Notes: a model not told the origin generated them from the letters alone. A stretch of 64,000 nucleotides of DNA from Plectrocnemia conspersa (GCA_009617715.1 VTFK01000210.1:372001-436000), one strand, 5' to 3'. Positions 9,713 through 21,989 are shown, counted from the stretch's first letter. Numbers and translations are program-made.

Positions 9713-12700
9713 TATAAAAAATGTGTAAAAATATATTTTTTCGAATCCCATTTTTGAATCGCTGCTTTAATGTGATTAGTCTTTGCTCTGCGTCGTTTTC
9801 TCTACGAGCTTTTCGAACGTGTCTGCAATTTTCAAGATGCTTGATTATTACAGTAGTCGTGAGCTCAATATTGATCTGAAAGTATGAAGCCATGATTTTG
9901 ATTAGTTTCAAATAGTGCAGTAGTAACAAACGTTAGTTATTGAAAGTTAATTGTAATTCGAATTATTCAATTGAGTTTGGATCAGAGCTGATTAAAGATG
10001 CATTACTTTCCGGTAATGCCGGTGCGTTTGTGCGTTTTTTGTTCATAATTCATGACACAAGATGTAAGGTTACCGAAGTCTTGTACGCGCATAAATATGT
10101 ACTTTTATTAGACCCGAGAGATCGCTCGGGAAATGGATATACCCGAAAGTGCATGTTAGAGTTTTTTTCTCGGGACGCTATCCGACTAAAAAAGTCTGGA
10201 TGTCTTGTCTGGAGACAGCCAACGCTGACGACTCGCCAGGGAATTGCCTCGGATGTCACGTACTTAATGTGGAATTGGATATATAAAATTGCATATTTTT
10301 TAAGCACCACTGGTTAACACCAACCAAATTTGCATATTTAACTCTAACCGGTTCTTCTTCACTAATTTTTGTAAAATTCGTACTTTATTTTATATAAAGA
10401 TAAGTTAAACTACATGCTGATTTCAGACCTATATTTTGATTTTCAATATGATTTTAGCGATACTTAAAATTAAACATTTTTTTACAGAGTTTGCGTTATG
10501 CGTGTTTTACCGTTTTTATAATGTTCCTTCGAATAACTTGTACTTGGGAGAAAAGGCAAATTAAAATCCAATCGTGTTAATGTTTATCTCCATCCACAAA
10601 CCAACGTTTCAAGGTAGCCTTTCGATAAATGCAAATGATAGTGAAAACAATCATAAATAGGTGCGAGTCATTAGTATTTTTGTGATACATGGATAACTGT
10701 TGGTTTTAAAAAGTCGGCATGTTATAAAATGCCAATTTCTAATTCATTAAATGTCGTTTTGCAGATATTTTATTATTTCTCAGCAGAAATTATTTTATTT
10801 TTATTAATTTCAAAGTTTTAAGAGAAATGATAAAGAATTGTTTTATAATATGCAACAGTTTTATTATTATTATTTTTATACTCTTATCTACTAAAAGTAG
10901 ATGTCGTAAAAACGCATATATTAGGGACGAACAACCAAAATATTAAGGACGAACTCAACAAGATGTTATTTTTAATTTCATAATAATATACATTTATTTC
11001 TAGAGGGTCATGAAATAATAAATAGTTTTGCATTTCAGCTTTATTATTGTGGATTGATAAAATAGTAACCTAAAATATAGCATTATCAACACGAAATACG
11101 TGATACCGTTTAATAATTCATTTATTGCAAATTTTACATGACATATGTTAGCCGAATGCATTACAATGTAGTACACACAATCAACAATTAGTAGTAAAGT
11201 AGTGAGACACTAGATTGAAATCAGTGATTTTTATTTTAATAATTATGAACTAATATAACAATTTATTTATTATTATTTTTATTACAAATCTGACTATAAC
11301 TATTTGACATGTTTTCCCAATGCGTCATAATAGCTATTATACAAACAGTAAAACACTTTTTTTTGTTAATTTTTTTAATCAGTACATTAAATATCCATTA
11401 TTAATTTAAACAAAGCGACATTAACAAATGGCGTTACTCTTATTAATCTAAAATACTTTGTTGTCGATTATATAAAGTTCGTCCATAATATTATTTATCT
11501 CTCATATACATATGTAGTTTTATAAAAATCCGATCCTAATAAATATATTCATAGAAGATTAGGAAAATGTCTCAAAAGCAATTGCACGCGGATTTGGCAC
11601 AGCACTCGTATTTTTTTAAATCTAATATGAAAGAGGAGTTTGTAATTGCCGCGCGGTTGGCAGCCCTGATTATCCCGCCAAGACGGCGGCGATCAAAGCG
11701 TGTCGGTTTCGCCGAATTCGCCTGTCGGATATGTCTCGACACGTATTGTAACTCGACACTGAATTGCGACCCAACCGTGAATTGCGAGCTTTCATCGCCA
11801 ATCTTAATTTTCGATTTGCACACCATAAAACGAAAACATAAAACTAGAGAAGACGCCATTTTGTAATGTTTGACAGGTGGATATGTATCAGGGTGGGAAA
11901 CATTACCAATGTTTTTTTTACCTTCTTTCGATTTTTAAACTAAACATATAAATATATAGATCCAACAACATTATATTTATATATAACATCGTGTGTTTGG
12001 TAAGGTTTACAAATCGGTTTTATGTAATTATTTACTTATTAATTGTAATTTAGAGGTGCTAAGAGATTCTTGACTTGTTAAGTTGTTAAACCATTAAGGA
12101 TGTTTGTAAGAAACACAATATATAAATATCGGTAGATTAAAGACATTCCATAGCAGGTGATCGTAACCTCAGGCCTCAGCTATTCCCTCGGGTATTTTTA
12201 AATGTGATTTGTTAACTCGCAGTCCCTCGAGGCCGACGTTTTATGGCCAAAAACACTTTGACGCTGTCGAAGTGAAAAGGATTTCCATCTCCCGGGAAGG
12301 AGGGTGTAAAAAATGGATATATGTATTTTCGCTTCGAGTCGAGTTATTGCATTGAACGCCAGCTCCAAGTATATCATACATTTTTAATATATTTAAACGT
12401 CGACGTTTTTCACATGGGATACGTGATCCGAAAAGCGGGGTTGCCAATAGAAGGAGAACATACAATCGATCCGCTTTTAATATTATTTCGGTCATTTCAA
12501 CAAGACGTGCAGAATGTGCTTTGGAACAGATGCTGAAAGTTCTGGATGGTTTTCATGCGAATTAATTGGATAAGACGTGGCGTGCATCGCACGATGCCAC
12601 ACGCAAAATATCTTTAATTAAATACAAAGGGGAGTTATAAATAAATTTAATTTTAATACCACGATTTAGTCGTTTCTTGTCTCTTTAGGTGACCTTGAAC

Positions 12701-12959
12701 TTTGAGCTCTTGAATATTTAATTTGGTCCCGAATGCGACGTTTATTGCGAAACGAGAGCAAAAACACGCAAAACCAATTTAACTGTGTCGTTTAACTTTA
12801 ACGACTCGGGGTAATGGCGCACATCTCCCCGGCGCTAACTTAGCGTTTAACACTTTATCTGAAAGTTAAAACTTCGTGGGCACACGTGGTAAAAATACAT
12901 AAATATTTCATTCTTATTATATACATTATTTGTGACTATTTAGTTTTTTTTAAACTAAA
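9713..12959. other. Intergenic DNA with GC-rich islands
   Basis: No gene is supported. GC-richer unique islands lie at about 9990-10310, 11560-11870 and 12160-12890; the open frames of 70-125 codons in them start from non-ATG codons or have no domain. An inverted family C copy lies near 11145-11225. The remainder is AT-rich. Confidence 0.4.
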
Positions 12960-13255
12960 AGCTTTCATTGAGCATTGCTTATTGTTAGGGACATTATTTC
13001 AGATTTTTTCAGAGGGGGGCATCAATGTTCGTTTTTTTAATATTTCTATTTAATTAAGATTCACAGTATTTCAATAAAATGACATGCATGTTTTTGGGAA
13101 AATTCTGAATGTTCAAATCCACGTCAAAAGCAATAAAATCTTGCGACGGCAAGTGATAATTTTTTTTGGGCTCTCATATTAACCAAAATTTGGTTTGAAT
13201 TCACTTCAACCCATATTCTTACAGTAGAAATCTGAATTTATATCGGTAAGAATAG
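12960..13255 (-). repeat. Repeat head segment (inverted) plus family A fragment
   Basis: A run of G (AGAGGGGGGCA) followed by TTTAATATTTCTATTTAAT and AAGATTCACAGTATTTCA is the inverse of the unit seen at 14040, 30600 and 40380. It is followed by the family A block AAATCCACGTCAAAAGCAAT. This is another mosaic copy, with no coding capacity. Confidence 0.55.
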
Positions 13256-14039
13256 ATTTTTTTTTATTTTTTAGTTAAATACTATTTAGGCAAAATACGA
13301 ATATCAAATATTTTAATTTATGATGTACTTATATATCTGTGTTAGTATATAATAGTTGATAAAAATTACCCTGAACTGAACCAGGTATCCGGTTATGTAA
13401 AGGAACAATACCCGAGAACCGGGTCATAAATTTGGCCGGGTATTTGGATGCCCTAGCTTTAATAGGGAGAATTTTTTTTTCTTAGAATTTTCAGTATTGA
13501 AGTTGATTATACGGGTTTTATCTTATATAAATAAATTTAAGCTTATATAAATATCTTGTATCGTGTATAAAAATATATCCAGCTAATATCAATCAAAAGT
13601 TAAAAAAAAATATTATTGTCAGACATACCAAACTATTCTGTTATTTAATTCATTGATGGATAGTTTTGGGTCATTTTTTTCATCTGACAATAATTTTTCC
13701 ACTGGCGACACTTTCCAAATGGCTGTCGTTTAAAGGGCGCATTTCTCTCGTTAGTTGGAGCATGCTGTTGACATTCTTTGCATAATTAAAAATCCTTAGG
13801 AAGCGACGGGGTGATCACCCGGAGACAGGATATTGTCAGACGGTCACGAGCCATTTGTCGCCAGAGTAGTTTGTCAACGTTTTTGCACCATTTGACGACT
13901 TAATAGTCGAAACTAGCGCCACATAGCAATACAAAATAAATTAATATATATAAATATACAAATTAATTAATATTAAATGTATCGAAAACTCTTATTTATT
14001 AAATTCTTACCTACATTAAGCCTTCTCTTGAATTTGCCC
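13256..14039. other. Intergenic DNA
   Basis: AT-rich up to about 13690, then a short GC-richer unique island at 13700-13930 containing GGGTGATCACCC (a 12-bp palindrome near 13810). No gene is visible. Confidence 0.35.
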
Positions 14040-14300
14040 CCTATAAAATGCACGCCATTTAACGAAATACTATGAATCTCATTGAAATAAAAATATTTAA
14101 AAAAAATGACAACTATCTAGCGAACTTCCCCCCCCCCCTGGAAAAAGTTACGTCTCTGCTTCTAAACCAGAAATTATCGGATCAAAGAAAAACTACCTGA
14201 AAATATTTTTTAAAAATATATCATTTCAGTGAAATCATATCGAAATACATTTTCACCAGTAGATATATATTTTTGCCAGTGAAAATATCCTTATTTTCAT
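14040..14300 (+). repeat. Repeat head segment with poly-C run, family B start
   Basis: The order is GAAATACTATGAATCTCATT, an A-rich stretch, a run of C at about 14128-14138, AAACCAGAAATTAT, and then family B words (TTTCAGTGAAAT, TTTTCACCAGTAGATATA). The same order is seen at 30600-30970, which defines the left end of the composite repeat. Confidence 0.6.
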
Positions 14301-14336
14301 ATATGTATTTAAAAAAAAAATATTGTAATGGTTACT

Positions 14337-14440
14337 TGTACAGTATACAGCAGGGAGCAATTCTGGGCCCGCTTTTATTGTATTTAATATTCATACTGAT
14401 GACTTTATATATTGTGATTTTAAATATAGAAACAATCGAT
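14337..14440 (+). pseudogene. LINE reverse transcriptase fragment
   Basis: Translation gives IQQGAILGPLLLYLIF, a clear relative of the GVPQGSxLGPLLFxxYIND motif of non-LTR retrotransposon reverse transcriptases (palm, motif B region). A shift of frame is needed to continue into NIHTDDFIYC, resembling the following acidic segment. Only about 35 codons survive, so the LINE clade cannot be assigned. Confidence 0.6.
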
Positions 14441-15499
14441 ATAGTATTTATTTGACTCGATAAGCTCTTATTTCAATTGATATCGTAGCTTTATTTTATT
14501 ATATATTTTTGTTGGTGACTTGTTTCGCCACACACCGCAGCGCTAAGGCATGCATTCCAATTAGACACCTCGTCTAGACACTCCCAGACAATAAACCCAA
14601 ACTTACATCCGCCTCGGTCGCAATTAGCAAATATTCGGTAATAAATCAGGTGAGGGTTCGCCACCCTGGCTGTCGTCGCTGTTGTGGGTCGGTGTTGCCA
14701 CATCGTGATTTAGTTCCGAAAACCGCCACCGGCGCCGCAATTTACGAGAGGAACAAGACCACTTTTGTCGCTTCCACGTGTCATCTGGGGGAAGCCGCCA
14801 ATCAATATAAATCATACTCGACGCTGAGATGAGACTTTCAAAACAAAAACAAATATAAAAAAATGGATGACAACACTCGGTGACTAATGCTGAATCTGCA
14901 ACGGGATATTTATATTAGAAATAAGATCTATAGTGTATATTAAATGAAACGTTAATCATTATTTCTATACTATAATTCTCAAAGCTTGCTTTTAAGTTTG
15001 ACTAACTAAGAATTCGTAAAAGTAACAACACTCAAGCGATATGATACAATGGCGCGAATTAAGTCAAGAGAATTTATAAATTTATATCATTATTTTGTTC
15101 TCAAATACATGATATAAGTATGTATCTTAAACGATGGCGTCAATAACGAACAATATTTAAAAGTCTATGAATACAAAATATTGATAGTGACAGTTGTAGC
15201 ACTTTATTTTAAATATAAATTAATATGTTATATAAACTATAAAATATAATATACAAGTGTCTGTAACAATAACTTTTCTTAAACAATGAACAGTATTGAC
15301 GTGATATTTGCACATTCATTGTGGCTGCTATTTCTAACTCAACTGTGCTATTTTTCAAGTTAAAAATTGAGCTGAACAGCGATGTGTTAAGTACCGATTA
15401 AGTGCTACTGAAATATTATGTATAGTCAATGAGTCAAGTATTAAAATATAATTGTAATAACACTTAATGCCATCGAAAAATTGAAATAGTTAAAAAAAT
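14441..15499. other. Intergenic DNA
   Basis: A GC-richer unique island at about 14510-14830 contains several overlapping small open frames on both strands and no domain. The rest is AT-rich and featureless. No gene is supported. Confidence 0.35.
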
Positions 15500-16185
15500 C
15501 TGAAATGAAAGTTTCGGGTTATCCCTCAAATAAAATCTTACACCCCTGATTCTAAACCAGAAATTCTCTGGTTATCTCTCAAATAATCTAAAAAAACGGT
15601 TTTGAATCTATGCCTGTCATTATTTATTTATATGTGATATACAAATTATACAGTGAATGTATATTTTTCACTAAGGTTATATATTTTACTAGTGAAGTCC
15701 AAATATATTTTAAGCGGTAGATTATATGTATTTCTACTAGCGAAAATATAATTTAACTGATGTGAAATTATACGCTACTTTAAAATGTCTATGAAGCACA
15801 CTTTGACAGTTACAAAACGTCCATTTGCTGTTCAAACCCAAACCTAACAAAAGGTTTAAAATTAATTATAGTTTCACAACTTTCATTAGTTCAAGTTCAA
15901 AATACAAATTCAACCAACTCATCTCTCAGGGGTAAATTAGCGAGAGAATAAGTACAGACAGACGTTGCATCTCGCATATTGCTCTATAGTTAGTTTGCAC
16001 TTGGATATTACACTATGTTTTAAAATGATAGCTATCCTTACGGACTTCTGATATGGGAGCGATTTTATTGCTTTTGACGTGGATTTTTACCTTCTGAGAA
16101 GGGATAATTGTTGTTTGCGCTCGCTTATTGGTCAAAATTCAGATTAGATGTGCTTCACCCGATTCTCAATTAGTGTAAAATAATA
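15500..16185 (+). repeat. Families B and A joined, full-length copy
   Basis: Family B runs from about 15500 to 16015, ending in the CATCTCGCATATTGCTC block, and is followed by a linker and a family A half-palindrome at 16030-16180 (GACTTCTGATATGG, ATTGCTTTTGACGTGGATTT, TTCTGAGAAGGGATAATTGT). This is the mirror of the arrangement at 9160-9600. No open frame of note. Confidence 0.65.
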
Positions 16186-17224
16186 AAATTGTTAAAAAGC
16201 AAACCAATGACATGCTATCTACTAACTGTGATTTCTGAACAGAGTATCGTAAAATTTAAATTACAAAAAACGACTAAAGACAAAGTATTTTACGAATAGT
16301 TATTGATTTTTAAACATTGTAAATAATTTTGTAGGTAAATATGTTGTATTTTAAAACTACATATATTTAAGTTATATTACTAATATATGCTAGTTGTTGC
16401 GACCTCTCCCCTTTGGAGATGGCCGTCTTTTCTTCTCGAAGGACCACCGTCTCTCGACGGAATTAAACGCCTCTAACCATAGAAATGCTTTATTATCAGA
16501 GTTTACATCCTCAGAATCCTTGCTAACGCACGACCATACGCCGTGACAGCTGAGGCGCCTTCAGGTTATTTATACACAAAAAACCACGCACGGACATAAC
16601 ACACTTTTATTCGGCCATGCATAAATATATGTAAAATTGTCGGAACACTAGTTTAATGCGAAATAAGACAAGGGTCTGATAAATCACAGCAATAAAAATA
16701 CACGTGGAAACAATGTATTGATTGGCAAGAGAAACGGTATTCTCAAACATACACCTCTTTAGAAAAATATGATTTTCTTATTTGTCTGCTAAGACAAATT
16801 AAATACTGCCTAATGACTGTCATTTCTAAGCTAAGTATAGTTATAACTGTTGCGAAATAATATATTGAATGAATGGATTAATAAAATACATTGAGGGTTA
16901 TAATGCATTATTCATATAATAGGTAAACATAAAAGCAATGTTTTTAATTGATTTAGTTTAGATTTAATATTTACATGTAGCATACACTATATGTTTTTTC
17001 TTTATTATTAGGCAAATAGTTTCAGAAAAATATTTTTTTTAACACGCACAAAAAGCATTAAGAAAATGGAGGCAATTCTATCCACAGTGAAATGTAAGAA
17101 ACGTGCCAGAAGAAAAACATAAACTTTATCTACAATAGTAATAAAAATGACGCAATATTCACCATATCTGAGATACACAAGTAATTTACTAAATAGAGCA
17201 CAAAAGAAAATCCAGTTATGTTTT

Positions 17225-17226
<2 letters not shown>
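16186..17226. other. Intergenic DNA
   Basis: Mostly AT-rich. A modest GC-richer patch at 16395-16570 contains several short inverted words (for example CTCTCGACGG) but no gene. Confidence 0.3.

Positions 17227-17302
<76 letters not shown>
17227..17302. repeat. (AT)n microsatellite
   Basis: About 38 uninterrupted AT units, followed by an imperfect ATAATAAT tail. The tract creates an artificial Ile-Tyr open frame on the minus strand. Confidence 0.97.
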
Positions 17303-17306
<4 letters not shown>

Positions 17307-19340
17307 ATATATATAATATATAAAAAAAATTAATCAAATTCAGTCGTGACTTATTGGAAAATCCAATAAAACCTAACTGGCTCACCTTTCACCGATCGTA
17401 TTTATTCATACGTGTTAAAAATAGGTTGACGTTGTGCATTCGTCCCAAAAAAGTCGAATTGTGGTGACCGCGACTTCAATGGGACAAATTGAGCAATGGC
17501 AGGAATTCGCTGCGGGATCTCGCGATAATCTGACGCGACATTGACTTGTGGGTATTTAAATCTGACGCGATAGCGCACATTCGCTTTCTTCGGATATTTC
17601 AAGATCAATGGCGGCCATAGCCATTCTAACGACGGGAAAACGATAATCGACTCAGACTTACCGAGCACCCTGTGATCGTGGACATAAAGATTATCTACTG
17701 AGCTATTTCGCTTTCGGCGAGCGTTAAAACATCAGCTATATCACTTTTTAAAAGATATTTATTCAGACGCTTTGTGTCGTTTAGTTTTTAAAATTAGATG
17801 AGGAGAATGCGGCTTTTGAACCCACACGAAAAAAATACGAAAATGTTGAATTGAGTCGTACTTTTTATGTTTATAATATTACTAACTTTTGTACGGTTTT
17901 GTTGAACAAAAAGATTGATGATGTTCTTTGTTTAATTAATATAGGTGTTGTTATACCTGTGACAACGTGACATAATATTGACGAAGAGGGAAGCATTCAT
18001 TTTAAATGATAATTTATTTTCATGACGAGAGTGAAGCTTCTCAAAACGGAAATGATAAAGCTATGAATCAATGCGATCCTGGGTATAGTATCACCTTGGA
18101 TCATGTTTAATATCATCATAATAAATCACATTTCATGTATTCAAATTCAATAGCAGCATAATAAGGATCTTAGTTTGTACAACAAAAACAATACAAAGAT
18201 TTTTTGTAATATACAAAGACTTCTCTAATTACTTTTAGTTTTAATCACCAGACTTAAAAAACTCTAACAGGTAATGGCCGCAAGAATCGGATTATTTTGT
18301 TTGATAGTTTGATGTTCCAGAATATTTTTTTACGATTTTATAGCAGTGGGTAGTTTTAGAGTATTGCATTGCAGTTTGTAGAGAGTTGCGACATGTAATT
18401 GCAATAAAGTAAACGTACTTTAGTGACTCATGCAAATGTCATGTAATGAAAAACCTGACTAATTCCCAAAGTTGTATACTTATCTAGAAATTAAATTTGT
18501 ATTGTTTATATCTAATGAATTGCTACACGTAATAATCGGATACATTTATTTGTTCAACATCAATTTTTTAACCGTTCATAAGAAATCCACTAAAGTATGA
18601 GCAATGTTTATGGCCTACTTATGACTGTAAAGCAAAAAAATATCATATTTTATTTTTTTTCCTCATCTAAAACGAAAACGCTAAACGAAATTACATTCAC
18701 ACTCAGAAAATGAAACCCGCACTACTTATTTTCGTTGATGTTGATGAGTACCTGCCTCGTCCAATTAGTGCGAGTGTTCTATTTGAGTAGTGCCCGCCCA
18801 AATACATTTGGGTAGGCGTCCCCACTCTCGATCGCCGCCCATCATCTCAAAATCTCATCTAACAACCAGTGATCTCTGTTCAATTACTTAATTACACGTG
18901 TACTTATAATAATGATGGATGATAGTCACGACTGAGATTCGCGCTGTTATGTCCGTCGATAATTCGAATTAATCGTGTTGCGTTTGTGAGATGATTTTAG
19001 TTATTTGTTTGCGTTATTCTTTGTGGGTGTTTCTTATGTTTTGATGGGCGTGCTCTTGGGACGGTGTTGGGAAATAGATCTTAACAGGTATCGTCAACGG
19101 TTTTGTGTAAATATGCTGAAAATCTTCATTAACATATTCTTGCATCTGGCATGTTGAAGCAATATATCGTAACTTGAATCATTTAACTGTTAATGCCTTA
19201 ATCGAGCATTGTCGTGCTAGAGAATTAGACCTTTTGAGTGACTAGTGCAGACATTTGCCGTCGTAATTTAATTTTAATTAAATTAATTTATTTTTGTCTA
19301 ACCATTGTGCAGACCACCTTCTGTTGTAAAATATCTAGAT
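17303..19340. other. Intergenic DNA with GC-richer islands
   Basis: No gene is supported. Unique GC-richer islands lie at about 17395-17740 and 18710-18880; the minus-strand 88-codon frame in the first has no ATG start and no domain. The AT-rich spacers show nothing. Confidence 0.35.
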
Positions 19341-19479
19341 AAAAAAAAATCCATTAGTAAGTTTATTCTGCGCATCTTGTACGCATCATAGAAGACCGAT
19401 TTCCTAATACGATTAGGAAATCGGTCGTCTATGATGCGTACAAGATGCGCAGAATAAACTTACTAATGGATTTTTTTAT
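19341..19479. repeat. 139-bp near-perfect hairpin
   Basis: Two arms of about 68 bp (19341-19408 and 19412-19479) are reverse complements around a 3-base loop ACG at 19409-19411. I see one internal mismatch (A versus C near 19391/19429) and a length difference in the outer A/T run. The arm sequence does not occur elsewhere in the window. It could be a very young foldback MITE, an inverted duplication, or the source of a long-hairpin small RNA. No flanking target duplication is visible. Confidence 0.9.
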
Positions 19480-19779
19480 CAGTTCGTATAATAGCTATTT
19501 ATTATTTTTATTTTTTAAGCTATTTTTGGCGGTCCAGAAATGTTAGATAATTAACGTTAAACCATATCCTAAAATAAATTGTTCGAATGCTTAACAAGTG
19601 ATACTCATATGACGAAATTTATAAGCAATATTCCAAAGACTAGGCTTGCTTAACTATTTTGCAAACTTGCGAATTTTCGTCTCATGTTACAATATAAACA
19701 AGAATTGGATCGCTTCTGTTGTGTTAAAGAAACACAAAACAAACTTAGCAACGACGATTTTTTTTGTTTTCTTCAGTTC

Positions 19780-19900
19780 GTGCGGTACCCATTTCTTAAG
19801 AATTCTTGATTTTTTTTTTTTTTCCATAGGGAGGCAAAAGTTGGCCAATCAGTAGTCGTTTTTTGAATATTTCCATTTTATTAAGATTCATAGTATTTCA
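19780..19900 (-). repeat. Repeat head segment, inverted
   Basis: GAGGCAAAAGTTGGCCAATC, then GTCGTTTTTTGAATATTTCC and AAGATTCATAGTATTTCATT, is the inverse of the unit at 40385-40470 and 30610-30700. It lies directly against a TTAA-ended element on its right. Confidence 0.55.
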
Positions 19901-20160
19901 TTAACCACTTTCCGGTCACAATCCTTTTTTAAAAATGATTAAAAAACATCTTACACAGACCCATCTTTTCCTATGCAGCGGTATAAAAAAATGCATTCGT
20001 TCTAAAACATTTAAAAATATTCGTACAAATTTAATTTAAAAAAAAAGGCTATGATAATTTTCTTTGAGATAAGAATTAACAAAATCCACATCTCCGAGCT
20101 AATTCGGGCATGTCCGAGAAAAGGACAACGACATGCATTTTCTAGTCATGGGGGTACTTG
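19901..20160. repeat. TTAACCACTTT-ended (piggyBac-like) MITE copy
   Basis: It begins with TTAACCACTTTCCGGTCACA at 19901. The interior shares the block CCTATGCAGCGGTATAAAAA and AAAACATTTAAAAATATTCG with the element at 61039-61252. The right boundary is uncertain because family A copies follow immediately. TTAA at the edge and CC-starting ends suggest piggyBac-type mobilisation. No coding capacity. Confidence 0.5.
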
Positions 20161-20429
20161 TTTAAAATCCACGTCAAAAGTAATTAAATCGTGCCGTTAC
20201 CTTCGCAGTAGAAACGCTTAGTTATATAAAGACTTTTTATAACAATATTACTATTTACAATAAGTGAGAATAAATGAAGCATATCTAAACCGAGTTTTAA
20301 CCAAGAAAAAAGTGCAAAAAATATCACTTCTCAGAAGTCGAAAACCACGTCAAAATCAATAAAATCGTGCAGTAGCCGTCGCAGTAGAAAATTTTTATAA
20401 CAATATTACGCTTTTTTATAACAATATTA
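20161..20429. repeat. Family A fragments, clustered
   Basis: Two partial family A copies lie back to back (AAATCCACGTCAAAAGTAAT at about 20165 and TCTCAGAAGTCGAAAACCAC at about 20330), each followed by the CGTCGCAGTAGAAA and AACAATATTAC words of the family tail. Confidence 0.6.
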
Positions 20430-20690
20430 ATGCACATCTAAACCAAATTTTGACCAATAGGAGAGCGCAAAAAACAATTATCCCTTCTCAGAAGTCAAAA
20501 ATCCACGTCAAAAGCAATAAAATAAAGCCGTCGCCGTCGCAGTGGAAACGCTCGTTACCGAGCGTTTCCACTGCGACAGCGCCGACACAACTTTATTGCT
20601 TTTGACGTGAATTTTTGACTTCTGAGAAGGAATAATTATTTTTGCGCCCTCCTATTGACCAAAATTTAGTTTGAATACACTTTAACCAAT
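20430..20690. repeat. Family A, best full palindromic copy
   Basis: Arms of about 125 bp meet at AACGCTCG-TTAC-CGAGCGTT (loop at 20555-20558). From the centre outwards, both arms carry TTTCCACTGCGAC, CTTTATTGCTTTTGACGTG, TTTTTGACTTCTGAGAAGG, a TAATTATTTTTGCGC block and CTCCTATTGACCAAAATTT. This is a foldback MITE without any open frame, and the sequence from which the other, shorter copies are best understood. Confidence 0.85.
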
Positions 20691-21100
20691 ACTCGCATAT
20701 CAAAATTTGGTTTGAATATATTTTTATAAGCTCCCTTATATAAGAAATCTATTATTATATTGTTAAGGATAGCTTAGTTGTCTACAGTTCATATTTAGTC
20801 ACTTTTTTTAACAATATTACGGCTTAAAATAAATGAGAATTTAATAAAATATATTTAAACCAAATTTTGAGCAATATAAGAACGCAAAAAAGAATACTTC
20901 CTTTTCAGAAGTCAAAAATTCATGGCACAAGCAAAAATTCATGACAAGGTCAAAAATTGGTTTTAATATGCTTCATTAGATTCTCCTTTATTGTAAGCCG
21001 TAATATTGTTTTAAAAAGTCTTAATAAGAACGCTAGATAACCGATCGTTTCCACTGCGACGGCACGATATTATTGCTTTTGACGTTGATTTTAAATGGGT
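20691..21100. repeat. Family A fragments, clustered
   Basis: Further partial copies follow the palindromic one, with CAAATTTTGAGCAATATAAG near 20855, AGAAGTCAAAAATTCATGG near 20907, and the GCGTTTCCACTGCGACGGC-type tail (here CGATCGTTTCCACTGCGACG) near 21040. They are ordered as if copies had inserted into, or beside, one another. Confidence 0.55.
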
Positions 21101-21790
21101 ACTCTTTGAATTTATAAAAAAAGTCTCAATTTCATTTGAATTACTCAGCATGGTTCATGCATGAGATTAGGAAAATCTAGGAAAATCTAATCTGTGATAC
21201 TTGATTAGAATTATTATTAAAAAAATAACAATTAATTTCAATCTCCCAGACACGATATGAATTAAAACAATACTAGAGTCTGTTTAGTAGTATAATGTCT
21301 AGCATGACGCATTTGTCAAGTCATACTTGTCAGATTTTTAATAAAAAATTAAAATATAGAAGTAAAAGAGCAACTAATTGCAATTATTATAGCACAACTC
21401 CCAAATTAATTTATAAAACATAAATTTATAGGGGTCTCATTAGGACTATAGGCGTAACGATAAAAGCTGGCAATTCAGTAATTTACACCTTTCGACTCAT
21501 TAGCACATTCACAGTTACGGGCAAGGTGCACCATCTTTAAATATTAATCGCCTAACGCACGCGACTGACTTTTGCAATAAATATATTCACGTTGGAAACT
21601 TTGATGACGTTTATATTTTTTTGAGGTCTCGCTAGCCGACAGTTGTCGATCCCCAGCCGATACTCTCATGCAGATCCCGGGGTCACGTGTCTCCTCAGTC
21701 AGGGTCCGTGCTCTGATTTTACAAGACACAAGTTAATGAAGAAGACCCGTGACATATCGCCCCGCGGCTAATTGTTTAATTCGAACCAAC
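21101..21790. other. Upstream region of the homeobox gene
   Basis: AT-rich until about 21440, then a unique GC-richer island at 21480-21790 immediately upstream of the Prrx-type gene. It has no gene of its own; the minus-strand small frame at 21544-21729 has no domain. The position suggests proximal regulatory DNA. Confidence 0.4.
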
Positions 21791-21796
21791 GCGAAC

Positions 21797-21805
21797 CAAT
21801 TATAA
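21797..21805 (+). promoter_or_regulatory. Possible TATA box of the homeobox gene
   Basis: ATTATAAAG follows a CCAAT-like ACCAATT, about 185 bp upstream of the predicted start codon. The spacing allows a 5' UTR of roughly 150 bases. No clear initiator can be fixed, so this is only a candidate core promoter. Confidence 0.3.
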
Positions 21806-21968
21806 AGCCATACCGGTTGATTCGAATTAAAATTTCACTACACCAAAGTGATAAATAAGCTACCGCCATTTTCATTTTCATTTTTTGAAGTAGTGACATT
21901 TCGCGGGGATTTGTTTATGTTTTTTTCAACTCGAGACTTTCTTTCAATTGATTTGTTAAAAAAATAGT

Positions 21969-21989
21969 ATGGATCTCGCCGGAGCATAG
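21969..21989 (+). promoter_or_regulatory. Upstream ORF abutting the homeobox start codon
   Basis: ATG-GAT-CTC-GCC-GGA-GCA-TAG encodes six residues (MDLAGA) and stop. The TAG is immediately followed, in the same frame, by ATG ATG of the main coding sequence with no gap. Termination and re-initiation, or stop read-through, could both occur at this junction. It could also reflect a nonsense change in an originally longer N-terminus. Confidence 0.6.

Noticed and set aside
9940..10317. 125-codon open frame
   Set aside because: Starts from TTG, overlaps a minus-strand frame over most of its length and has no domain.
17008..17385. 125-codon minus-strand open frame
   Set aside because: Its middle is the translated (AT)n microsatellite.
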